A DNA stretch of 14,839 nucleotides from Clostridiales bacterium (GTDB taxonomy: Bacteria; Bacillota; Clostridia; Lachnospirales; Lachnospiraceae). Of the stretch, positions 5,949 through 13,322 are shown piece after piece (within the stretch, counting starts at the first letter, position 1; each line of letters begins with the position of its first letter). The DNA lies in assembly GCA_019423835.1 (NCBI GenBank), contig JAHZAR010000005.1, positions 1 through 14,839 of the forward strand, in the 5' to 3' direction. The position numbers and the translations under genes are program-made. Below the pieces are notes generated by a model that was given only the letters and a program-made list of their open reading frames with translations, had not been told where the DNA came from and searched no databases.

Positions 5949-5969
5949 CAGATTGAGGCGGAATAGCAG
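5934..5969 (+). repeat. 18-bp tandem duplication across the polymerase stop codon
   Basis: ATTGAGGTGGAGTAGCAG (5934-5951) is followed at once by ATTGAGGCGGAATAGCAG (5952-5969), differing at two positions. Each copy carries a TAG in the same frame, the first being the real stop (5946-5948). It looks like a recent slippage or short duplication; readthrough would add only five residues before the second stop. Confidence 0.8.
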
Positions 5970-6044
5970 GCTGGTTGGGGCGGCAGAAGCAGGCCGGGGC
6001 CGTAAGGCAAAAGGCTGTTCTGAGCCTTGTTTGGAGGAATGGAT

Positions 6045-6287
6045 ATGAAGAAGGAAATTGTATTTAAAATGGAACGCCCGGGGCTGGTGAAGGAGGGACA
6101 GGTAGTGGAGGTCAGTGAGTCGGTGACGCCCTTTAACGTCAACTATATGATCGAGCCGGCTGTGGCTATGTCCGGCCTGTTCCGCTTAAATGACAGGCTG
6201 AAGGCAGATCACGGCGTTGTGAAGAAAATTGAGGAGAATGCCAGGGGCTATTACGTCACTGTGGAATTTGAGGAGGAAGAGAAATGA
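6045..6287 (+). CDS. small protein of unknown function (80 residues)
   Basis: I do not recognise a named family. The sequence MKKEIVFKMERPG... is predicted to be mostly beta strand (IVFKM, QVVEVS, HGVVKKI, YYVTVEFE), with one short alpha-helical or loop section around PFNVNYMIEPAVAMSGLFRLN (about residues 30-50), and ends in an acidic EFEEEEK tail. It has no signal peptide or membrane segment, so it is probably cytoplasmic. The ATG at 6045 is preferred because GGAGG (6033-6037) lies 7 nt upstream; an ATG at 6039 and a TTG at 6027 are too close to or overlap that site. Its stop overlaps the start of the next gene by an ATGA, so the two are translationally coupled. Context suggests co-transcription with the polymerase gene. 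Function unknown. Confidence 0.75.
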   Translation: MKKEIVFKMERPGLVKEGQVVEVSESVTPFNVNYMIEPAVAMSGLFRLNDRLKADHGVVKKIEENARGYYVTVEFEEEEK

Positions 6288-6463
6288 GAGGTATACCAAA
6301 GGATCCGATTATGTGCCTGAGCTTTGTCAATACAAAGCTCAGAGATTCCTACAGCAGTCTGGATGACTTCTGCGAGGATTTTGAGGCAGACAGGGAGGAG
6401 CTTGTATCAAAACTGGCCCAGGCCGGATATACTTATGACAGGGAGAAAAACCAGTTCCGCTGA
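6284..6463 (+). CDS. DUF4250-type small protein (59 residues)
   Basis: The ATG at 6284 overlaps the preceding stop (ATGA), and the frame runs to a TGA at 6461-6463, giving 59 residues. The sequence begins MRGIPKDPIMCLSFVNTKLR and ends GYTYDREKNQFR. From memory this fits the short DUF4250 family of Firmicutes, whose members carry a PKDPIMLLSFVNTKLRD-like N-terminus and a GYxYDxxxNQF end. The middle (SLDDFCEDFEADREELVSKLAQAG, about 25-48) resembles a short helix-turn-helix-like helical bundle, but no DNA-binding role is shown. It has no transmembrane segment. Its function is uncharacterised. Translational coupling with the 80-residue protein suggests the two act together. Confidence 0.85.
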   Translation: MRGIPKDPIMCLSFVNTKLRDSYSSLDDFCEDFEADREELVSKLAQAGYTYDREKNQFR

Positions 6464-6565
6464 CGGGAGACGCTTTGTGAAACATTTCTGAGGAGCTGGA
6501 CAGCCGCATATTCTGACGGGATATTCAATCTGCCTTTTGGCGTCTGGGAGGAGGTGTTCTGAGCC

Positions 6566-8095
6566 GTGCCTGTTATGGTAGAGGTTTTCTGGGAAACTGC
6601 CCGGGCCGTATGTGTCTGGATATCAGATCATATTTTTTTCGTCAATCTGATTTTGTCCGTCGGTATCGTATTTTTTCAGAGAAGAGATCCGAAGACCGTA
6701 TGGGCCTGGCTTCTGGCGCTCAATTTTATCCCTGTGTTCGGGATTATCTTTTATCTGCTGTTCTGTCAGGATTTCAAAAAAAGCCGGATGTTTCGCATCA
6801 AGGAAGTGGAGGACCGGCTGAATCTGCCTGCCAAAATTCAGGAAGGCTATATTAAAAGCAGGAATCTAGCTTTGCTGGGAGAGCTGGCGGGAGATTATGA
6901 GTCCCTTGTGCTCTATAATCTGGACACCTCGGGGAGCGTGCTTACCACCAACAACCAGATCCGGATTTTTACAGACGGAGAGGAAAAATTTGCCGATCTG
7001 AGAAAAGAGCTTGAGGCAGCCAGGCAGTATATCCACATCGAATATTATATTATCAAAAATGATGAAGTGTTCGGCTCCATTGCCCCGATCCTGGAGAGGA
7101 AGGCAGGGGAAGGCGTTGAGGTGCGGATTCTGGCAGACGGAATGGGCGGCCGCTTTATGCCTTCAAAACAGTGGGACAGTCTCAGACAGGCCGGGGTCCA
7201 GGTGGGCATTTTCTTTCCGCCGGTGCTCGGACGGCTGAACCTGCGCGTCAATTACAGAAACCACAGAAAGATCGTTGTCATCGACGGGCGGTATGGTTAT
7301 GTGGGGGGCTTTAATATTGGCCGTGAATATATATCAAAGGATCCGAAATTCGGCTACTGGAGAGACACACACCTGAAATTCTGCGGGGAGGCGGTGCTGG
7401 GACTGCAGATCCGCTTTGCTCTGGACTGGAACTATGCGGCTGGAGAGAACCTTTTTAAGAATGCGGAATATTTTGAACCCCATATTCCCACGGACCGGGA
7501 ACAGATGCAGGAGGATTCCGGAAAATATTCCTGTGTCCATATACCGGAGGTGGGAGTTCAGATCATTGCCAGCGGTCCCGATACCATGTACCGGCAGATC
7601 AGGGATAATTACCTGGAGCTCTTTCATAAGGCCAGGAAGCATATCTACATCCAGACGCCATACTTTGTGCCGGATGATGCAGTGCTGTCTGCTCTCCAGA
7701 TAGCGTCCAGATCCGGGGTGGATGTAAGGCTGATGATTCCCTGCAAGCCGGATCACCCCTTCGTCTACTGGGCCACCTATTCTTATGTGGGAGATCTGCT
7801 GCGGGCCGGAGCCAGGTGCTACACCTATGAGAACGGATTCCTTCACGCCAAGGGAGTCTGTGTGGACGGGAACGTGTGCTGCTACGGCACAGCCAATATG
7901 GACATCAGGAGCTTTGAGCTGAACTTTGAGGTCAACGCGGTGATCTACGACAGTCAGACCACCCGGGAGATGGAGGATATTTTTGAGAAAGACCTGGAGA
8001 ACTGCCGGGAGGTGACCATAGATATCTACCAGTCCAGAAACCTGACTGTGCGCTTTAAAGAGCAGTGCAGCCGGCTGCTGTCGCCTCTTTTGTAG
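6566..8095 (+). CDS. cls: cardiolipin synthase (phospholipase D superfamily)
   Basis: A 509-residue membrane-bound enzyme that condenses two phosphatidylglycerols to cardiolipin and glycerol. Two N-terminal membrane segments (about residues 24-38 and 45-67) anchor it, followed by two phospholipase D HKD motifs: NHRKIVVIDG with H233, K235 and D240, and HAKGVCVDG with H427, K429 and D434. YVGGFNIGREY (245-255) and YGTANMDIRSFELNFE (440-455) complete the two active-site halves. Length is typical of bacterial ClsA-type enzymes. The start is taken as GTG 6566 because AGGAGG (6549-6554) lies 11 nt upstream; ATG 6575, three codons on, is 20 nt away. An in-frame stop at 6560 blocks earlier starts. 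It follows the DUF4250 gene by about 100 bp in the same direction and may be co-transcribed. Confidence 0.95.
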   Translation: MPVMVEVFWETARAVCVWISDHIFFVNLILSVGIVFFQRRDPKTVWAWLLALNFIPVFGIIFYLLFCQDFKKSRMFRIKEVEDRLNLPAKIQEGYIKSRNLALLGELAGDYESLVLYNLDTSGSVLTTNNQIRIFTDGEEKFADLRKELEAARQYIHIEYYIIKNDEVFGSIAPILERKAGEGVEVRILADGMGGRFMPSKQWDSLRQAGVQVGIFFPPVLGRLNLRVNYRNHRKIVVIDGRYGYVGGFNIGREYISKDPKFGYWRDTHLKFCGEAVLGLQIRFALDWNYAAGENLFKNAEYFEPHIPTDREQMQEDSGKYSCVHIPEVGVQIIASGPDTMYRQIRDNYLELFHKARKHIYIQTPYFVPDDAVLSALQIASRSGVDVRLMIPCKPDHPFVYWATYSYVGDLLRAGARCYTYENGFLHAKGVCVDGNVCCYGTANMDIRSFELNFEVNAVIYDSQTTREMEDIFEKDLENCREVTIDIYQSRNLTVRFKEQCSRLLSPLL

Positions 8096-8266
8096 GGGCG
8101 GCAGAAAGAGACAAAAAGAGGGAGCGGAGAACAGATGGATGTGCAGAAAAGCTGCTCTGCTCTGTGGATAAAACGTCACTTAAGGCGGGAATGTTCATTT
8201 TTTTTAAAAACCTTCTGAAAATTCCGGGAAACTGGATTCTGCACAAGTATTTTACACATTTCTGAC

Positions 8267-8295
8267 TTGTATTTGAGTCTTCCTTTCTATATAAT
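8267..8295 (+). promoter_or_regulatory. sigma-A promoter for plsC-pheA
   Basis: TTGTAT (8267-8272), a 17-bp spacer and TATAAT (8290-8295) precede plsC; transcription would start near 8302, giving a very short leader before the ATG at 8319. The rest of the gap 8096-8266 shows no gene and no clear terminator after cls. Confidence 0.7.
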
Positions 8296-8318
8296 AGAAC
8301 AGACAGAGAGGTGAAAAC

Positions 8319-9089
8319 ATGATTAGATTTATACTGGTTGCAGGCTTTCTGATCTGCTTTCTGCTGTTCTCATCAGGCGTCCTCTACCGTTTGAAGAAGC
8401 TGGGAGAGAAGGACTGGGAAACGGCGGAGTGGAAGAGCCTGAACATCGTAAAGCGGGCATTTTCTGTGATTTTAAAGGTGTCCGGCGTGAAGGTTACGGT
8501 AAAGGGAGCGGAGAATATTCCCCCGGATCGGCCTGTGCTCTATGTGGGCAATCACAGAAGCTATTTTGACATCCTGGTAGGCTATACGACGGTGCCAGGC
8601 CTTCTCGGCTTTGTCGCAAAGAAGGAAATGATAAAATGGCCGTTCTTGTCCCAGTGGATGGTGCAGGTAAACTGCCTGTTCATGGACAGGGAGAATGTGA
8701 AAGAGGGACTCAAGACAATCCTGCAGGGAATCGAAAAGATCAAAAGAGGTGTTTCCATCTGGATTTTCCCGGAGGGTACGAGAAACAGGAATGCGTCAGA
8801 GACAGAGCTTCTGCCCTTTAAGGAGGGAAGCCTGAAGATAGCCGAGAAATCGGGATGCCCCGTTATCCCGGTTGCCATTACGGGAACAGCCGATATTTTC
8901 GAGAAGCATATCCCGATTATCCGGCCGGCACATGTGACCATTGAGTTTGGAGAGCCCTTTATCGTAAAGGAGCTTTCGCCGGAACAGAGAAAATTCCCGG
9001 GAGCCTATACGCGGGAACGAATACTTGAGATGTTGGAGAGGGAGCAGCATGGACTTACAGGAAATAAGAAAGAAGCTGGACAAGATTGA
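8319..9089 (+). CDS. plsC: 1-acylglycerol-3-phosphate O-acyltransferase (PlsC family)
   Basis: A 256-residue membrane-associated acyltransferase that adds the second acyl chain to lysophosphatidic acid, giving phosphatidic acid. One N-terminal hydrophobic segment (residues 3-24) would anchor it. The catalytic H-X4-D is GNHRSYFD with His79 and Asp84. The glycerol-phosphate binding motif is IFPEGTRNRN (Phe150 to Arg155 region). PVIPVAITGT (181-190) is the usual fourth block. Length is normal. The ATG at 8319 follows a GAGAGGTG ribosome binding site by about 6 nt, behind its own promoter. Its last 41 bp overlap pheA, so the two genes should be on one transcript although their pathways differ. 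Some PlsC-fold enzymes use other lysophospholipids, so exact substrate is inferred. Confidence 0.93.
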   Translation: MIRFILVAGFLICFLLFSSGVLYRLKKLGEKDWETAEWKSLNIVKRAFSVILKVSGVKVTVKGAENIPPDRPVLYVGNHRSYFDILVGYTTVPGLLGFVAKKEMIKWPFLSQWMVQVNCLFMDRENVKEGLKTILQGIEKIKRGVSIWIFPEGTRNRNASETELLPFKEGSLKIAEKSGCPVIPVAITGTADIFEKHIPIIRPAHVTIEFGEPFIVKELSPEQRKFPGAYTRERILEMLEREQHGLTGNKKEAGQD

Positions 9090-10176
9090 CGGCGAGATCG
9101 TCAGGCTGTTTGAAGAGAGGATGAAGCTCTGCGCCGATGTGGCCCAGTTTAAGATACAGACAGGAAAGGCGGTCTACGATCCCCAGAGGGAGAAAGAAAA
9201 GATAGAGGCAGTTACCGCCATGGCGGAGGGCGAATTTATGAAGCAGGCGGTAGGAGAACTGTTCCTGCAGATGATGACGCTGAGCCGCCGCTATCAGTAC
9301 CGGCTGATGCAGAATGGCCAGACGGCCCTGGATTTCGGGTTTCAGAAGGTGAAGGACATTGAAAAGAAAGGTGTCCGGGTGGTGTACCAGGGACTTGAGG
9401 GAGCCTACAGTCATGCAGCGGTACTCCAGTATTTCGGAGAGGGCGCAGATATGTTTCATGTGCGCCGGTTTGAGGATGCCGCAAAGGCCGTGTATGAGGG
9501 GGAGGCAGACTATGCAGTTCTCCCCATTGAGAACTCCTCGGCGGGGGCTGTGACGGACAATTATGATCTTCTCCTCAAGTATGAGAATTATATTGTGGCA
9601 GAAGTGTTTGTGCCGGTCTGCCACTGCCTACTGGGCACGGAGGATGCGGAGCTATCCGATATCCGGACGGTATTTGCCCACCCGCAGGCCCTGATGCAGT
9701 CGGCAGAGTATCTGAATGCCAGAAGAGACTGGAAGCAGGTGAGTGTGGAGAACAATGCCGTGGCGGCAAAGCAGGTGAGGGATGAGAATGATCGCACCCA
9801 GGCGGCTGTAGCCAGCGCCGAGGCGGCGAAGATCTATGGACTCAAAATTCTGGCGGAGGGAATCAATTACAGCCAGAATAATACCACCCGTTTTCTGATT
9901 CTTTCCAGAAAGCCGGTTTACCGGGAGACGGCAGATCGGGTGAGCATCTGCTTTGAGCTGCCTCATGAGAGCGGAACCCTCTATAACATGCTGAATCACT
10001 TTGCCTTCAGCCATCTGAATATGCAGATGATTGAATCGCGCCCGATTCCGGGAAGAAACTGGGAGTACCGCTTCTTCGTGGATATTGAGGGAAATCTGGA
10101 CGATCCCGATATGATTAATGCCCTGCGTTCTGTAGCCGGGGAGGCCAATCGTATGAGGATACTGGGAAATTATTAG
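9049..10176 (+). CDS. pheA: bifunctional chorismate mutase/prephenate dehydratase
   Basis: A 375-residue P-protein that turns chorismate into prephenate and then phenylpyruvate, the committed route to phenylalanine. The N-terminal AroQ-type chorismate mutase spans about residues 1-90 (LDKIDGEIVRLFEERMKLC...). The prephenate dehydratase domain spans about 109-286, with YQGLEGAYSHAA, LPIENSSAGAV and the catalytic TRF triad (280-282) in NNTTRFLIL. The C-terminal ACT domain (about 297-375) has GTLYNML (309-315) and ESRPIPG (329-335), the phenylalanine-binding segments, so feedback inhibition is expected. ATG 9049 is chosen because it starts the mutase helix and has GGAGAGGGAGC just before it; an in-frame codon at 9025 would add an unrelated N-terminus. 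It starts 41 bp inside plsC. Confidence 0.96.
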   Translation: MDLQEIRKKLDKIDGEIVRLFEERMKLCADVAQFKIQTGKAVYDPQREKEKIEAVTAMAEGEFMKQAVGELFLQMMTLSRRYQYRLMQNGQTALDFGFQKVKDIEKKGVRVVYQGLEGAYSHAAVLQYFGEGADMFHVRRFEDAAKAVYEGEADYAVLPIENSSAGAVTDNYDLLLKYENYIVAEVFVPVCHCLLGTEDAELSDIRTVFAHPQALMQSAEYLNARRDWKQVSVENNAVAAKQVRDENDRTQAAVASAEAAKIYGLKILAEGINYSQNNTTRFLILSRKPVYRETADRVSICFELPHESGTLYNMLNHFAFSHLNMQMIESRPIPGRNWEYRFFVDIEGNLDDPDMINALRSVAGEANRMRILGNY

Positions 10177-10314
10177 GAGCGTTTACATAGCCTGAGGCTG
10201 GTAGCCAGACCGCAGAAAGCGGCCCCTGAGCCTTTCAGCGTGAGGCAATGAGGAAGCTGCTTTGGAGAAAAATACAATCAGATAGAACCAGACGGCAAAA
10301 ACGGCCGGTGATGA

Positions 10315-10384
10315 GACGAGGAGCGCCCGAAGCAAGGCAGGCATTTTTGCCGGAGAATGCAGGCTGAGGGTGAGCTCCTCGTTT
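10315..10384 (+). terminator. long-range stem with T-run after pheA
   Basis: ACGAGGAGC (10316-10324) pairs perfectly with GCTCCTCGT (10374-10382), followed by TTT; the T-run begins inside the stem foot. The roughly 50 nt between the arms can form a smaller hairpin with GGCA/TGCC (about 10340-10351). It could terminate plsC-pheA or act as an attenuator ahead of the DUF815 gene. Confidence 0.5.
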
Positions 10385-10451
10385 TGTAAAATTCCGGTAA
10401 GCAGCAGGAAAATATCAGGTAAAGGCCCGGGAAGGGAAAGGAAGAAAAAAG

Positions 10452-11765
10452 ATGAGAAACAGTCTGATACTATACAGAAATTTAAAATACAGAGAACTGT
10501 TCGAGCGGATGGAAAGTCTGCTGGAGGGAGAGAGAGAAGATTCGTTCGCAGAGGAGTCCGCCTGGTGTGCAGGAAGTCTGATTGAGCTGGCTGATGCGTA
10601 TGGGTTTGAGGGAAACCTGTGGCATTGTTTTCTGGCCCTCTGTCTGGCCATTGACGAGAATGCCTACAGTGTGGCCTGTGAAATCCGGGGGGAGGCAGAG
10701 GGGAGCCTGAACGAGCTGGCGCTCCACGATTTTTCTGTGTTCAGAAGGCTGTTTTCCCATGAACTGAGTCTCCTTGACCAAAGAAGCGGGGCAGGAGAGG
10801 CTTCCGGCATATGGGCAGTGCTCGGCAGCTACCGCGGCCGTTCCCAGAAGGGGCGCTGCTTTAACAGCCGTATCCGCAGCCGGATTGTGGAACTCTCCGA
10901 AGCCCTGGGGAAGGCCGGGAGCGATGAGGAGTTTCGAAGCAGGGCCGCTGAATTTTACCGGGAATTCGGTGTGGGAAAATTTGGACTCAACAAGGCATTC
11001 CGCGTCACCGGTGAGGAAGGAAATGTGAAAATAGAGCCCATCACCAGTGTGGAGCATGTGTACCTCAGGGATCTGGTGGGCTATGAGCGGCAGAAGAAAA
11101 AGCTGGTGGAAAATACAGAAGCCTTCATAGAAGGGAGAGAGGCAAACAACGTACTCCTGTTTGGAGACAGCGGCACCGGAAAATCCTCGAGCATCAAGGC
11201 AATTCTCAATGAATACTATGACAGAGGCCTTCGCATGATCGAGGTCTACAAGCACCAGTTTCAGTGTCTGTCCGATATTCTGGAACAGATCAAGGACAGA
11301 AACTATAAATTTATTGTATACATGGACGATCTCTCCTTTGAGGAGTACGAGATCGAATATAAATATCTGAAGGCCATGATTGAGGGCGGGCTTGGCAGAA
11401 AGCCGGACAATGTGCTGATCTACGCCACCTCAAACAGACGCCATCTGATTCGCGAGAAATTCAGCGACAAGAGGGAGCTTGACGACGATCTGCATCAAAA
11501 CGACACCGTTCAGGAAAAACTCTCCCTGGTGGCACGGTTTGGCGTTACCATCTACTACGGAGCGCCGGACAAGAAAGAATTTCAGAACATCGTCAGCGTT
11601 CTGGCTGAAAAATACCATGTAGAGATTCCGAGGGAGGAGCTTTGGCTCCTCGCAAACCAGTGGGAGTTAAGCCACGGCGGCCTGTCGGGCAGGACGGCGG
11701 CACAGTTCATCACACACCTTCTGGGAACAGGAATGAGCAATAAGGAGGGAAGCTATGGCAATTAA
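10452..11765 (+). CDS. DUF815-type AAA+ ATPase
   Basis: A 437-residue protein with a C-terminal AAA+ domain. Walker A is GDSGTGKS (238-245, Lys244), Walker B is FIVYMDDLSFE (287-297, Asp292 and Asp293), sensor 1 is YATSN (Asn328), and a sensor 2-like Arg lies in LSGRTAAQF (Arg414). The GYERQKKKLVENTEAFIEGREANNVLLFGD run ahead of Walker A is what I recall for the DUF815 (ATP-binding) family. The N-terminal 200 residues are helical and not recognised. No membrane segment or signal is seen. The ATG at 10452 lies behind a purine-rich AAGGAAG site. Its 3' end overlaps the ppx start by 11 bp, so it is coupled to ppx and ppk. Family function is not established; a remodelling role on polyphosphate proteins or polyphosphate itself is only an inference. 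Confidence 0.9.
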   Translation: MRNSLILYRNLKYRELFERMESLLEGEREDSFAEESAWCAGSLIELADAYGFEGNLWHCFLALCLAIDENAYSVACEIRGEAEGSLNELALHDFSVFRRLFSHELSLLDQRSGAGEASGIWAVLGSYRGRSQKGRCFNSRIRSRIVELSEALGKAGSDEEFRSRAAEFYREFGVGKFGLNKAFRVTGEEGNVKIEPITSVEHVYLRDLVGYERQKKKLVENTEAFIEGREANNVLLFGDSGTGKSSSIKAILNEYYDRGLRMIEVYKHQFQCLSDILEQIKDRNYKFIVYMDDLSFEEYEIEYKYLKAMIEGGLGRKPDNVLIYATSNRRHLIREKFSDKRELDDDLHQNDTVQEKLSLVARFGVTIYYGAPDKKEFQNIVSVLAEKYHVEIPREELWLLANQWELSHGGLSGRTAAQFITHLLGTGMSNKEGSYGN

Positions 11766-13320
11766 AATGTTTGCGGCAATCGACGTGGGTTCCTTTGAGC
11801 TTGAGATGGGAATCTATGAGATCTCCCAGAGCTTTGGCATCCGGGAGGTAGATCACCTGCGCCACGTCCTTGCCCTGGGAAGAGATACCTACAATGACGG
11901 AAAAATCGGCTACGGACTGGTCAAGGAGATGTGCCAGGTTCTGAAAAACTTTACAGAGATCATGAAAAGCTACCGGATCACAGAGTACCGGGCCTACGCT
12001 ACCAGCGCCATGAGGGAGGCGAAAAACAGCCAGATTGTGCTGGATCAGATTCAGGTCCGTACAGGCCTGGTTGTCAAATCCATCAACAATTCTGAACTGA
12101 GGCTCATGAGCTATAAGGCGGTTGCGTCCAAGGATGCGGCTTTCCAGAAAACAGTTCAGAAAGGTACGGCAATCATTGATGTAGGCTTCGGAAGCACGCA
12201 GATCTCCCTGTTTGATAAGGATATGCTGGTATCTACCCAGAATATCTTTCTGGGGGGATTGCGTATGAGAGAGATGATTTCCCGCTGGAATTTAAGCGCA
12301 GGCGAGACGGTTCCGGTGATGGAAGAACTTGTGGACAATGAGCTGTATCCCTTTAAGCGTATTTACTTAAAGGAGAGGGAGATCAAATGTCTGATTGCCA
12401 CAGGCGAGAGCATCCTGTTTATGGCAAAGAGCGGGATCCGCCATATGGAGTCAGACCGCGTTTCGGCTGAGCAGTTCAGGAGCTTCTACAACCAGCTGCT
12501 CTCCATGCGGCCGGAGGAGATCGAAGACTACTACGGGGTGGATCGGGAGTATGCATCGATCCTGGTGCCCAGCGCTGTCATCTACGGCAGAATTCTGGAG
12601 ATGACAGGGGCGGAAACTGTGTGGATTCCCGGTGTCAGCCTCTGCGATGGAATTGCGGCTGAGTATGCCCAGGAGAAAAAACTGGTGAAGCTGCGTCACG
12701 ATTTTAACGGGGACATTTTATCAGCCGCCAGAAATATGGCGAAGCGCTATAAATGCCACGGATCCCACATTCAGGAAGTGGATCGCATGTCCTCGGAGCT
12801 GTTTGATGTGACGAAAAAATACCACGGTCTGGGAGAGAGGGAGAGACTGCTCCTGCGGATTGCGGCGATTCTCCACGACTGCGGAAAGTTTATCAGCTCC
12901 AGCAGGGAAACGCAGAGCTCCTATCAGATTATCATGGCCACGGAGATCATCGGAATCTCCCATCTGGAGAGGGAGATCGTGGCAAATGTAGTCCGTTACT
13001 GCAATCAGGAATTTGCCTACAGCGGGGTAACCCTGGAATCCGATCTGTCCCAGTATGAGGGAAGAGGCCTGACGAAGCGGGCCGTGACCATCCTGATTGC
13101 CAAGCTGACTGCGATCGTGCGCCTGGCCAACGCTCTGGACAAGAGTCAGAGGCAGAAGCTGGCCGGCGCTTCTCTGGCTGTGAAGGACGGAAAGCTGGTG
13201 ATCACTGCCACCTGTCCGGAAACCATTATTCTGGAGCGGGCGTCTTTCGACAATACGGCGGAATTTTTTGAGGAAATTTTTGGAATTCAGCCAGTGCTGA
13301 AACATAAAAGGAGGGTATAA
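11755..13320 (+). CDS. ppx: Ppx/GppA-family exopolyphosphatase, divergent, with HD-like C-terminus
   Basis: A 521-residue protein of the ASKHA-fold Ppx/GppA family, which removes phosphate from polyphosphate ends or from pppGpp. The two ASKHA lobes span about residues 5-305: AAIDVGSFELEMGIYE (7-22), YATSAMREAKN (81-91) and IIDVGFGSTQISLFD (140-154). A C-terminal helical HD-type module (about 315-510) contains ILHDCGKF (372-379). Compared with the family's DIGSNS, DIGGGSTE and SGEEEARL motifs, this copy reads DVGSFE, DVGFGSTQ and NNSELRL, so some phosphate-binding positions are changed. It may still be active, or be regulatory. ATG 11755 has AAGGAGG just upstream and overlaps the DUF815 gene; ATG 11767 is a weaker alternative. 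ppk starts 2 nt after its stop. Confidence 0.87.
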   Translation: MAIKMFAAIDVGSFELEMGIYEISQSFGIREVDHLRHVLALGRDTYNDGKIGYGLVKEMCQVLKNFTEIMKSYRITEYRAYATSAMREAKNSQIVLDQIQVRTGLVVKSINNSELRLMSYKAVASKDAAFQKTVQKGTAIIDVGFGSTQISLFDKDMLVSTQNIFLGGLRMREMISRWNLSAGETVPVMEELVDNELYPFKRIYLKEREIKCLIATGESILFMAKSGIRHMESDRVSAEQFRSFYNQLLSMRPEEIEDYYGVDREYASILVPSAVIYGRILEMTGAETVWIPGVSLCDGIAAEYAQEKKLVKLRHDFNGDILSAARNMAKRYKCHGSHIQEVDRMSSELFDVTKKYHGLGERERLLLRIAAILHDCGKFISSSRETQSSYQIIMATEIIGISHLEREIVANVVRYCNQEFAYSGVTLESDLSQYEGRGLTKRAVTILIAKLTAIVRLANALDKSQRQKLAGASLAVKDGKLVITATCPETIILERASFDNTAEFFEEIFGIQPVLKHKRRV

Positions 13321-13322
13321 CA

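Noticed and set aside
7334..8179. 281-residue minus-strand open frame inside cls
   Set aside because: Antisense to both HKD motifs; no recognisable domain.
10482..11255. 257-residue minus-strand open frame inside the DUF815 gene
   Set aside because: Shadow of the ATPase frame; no start signal or motif.
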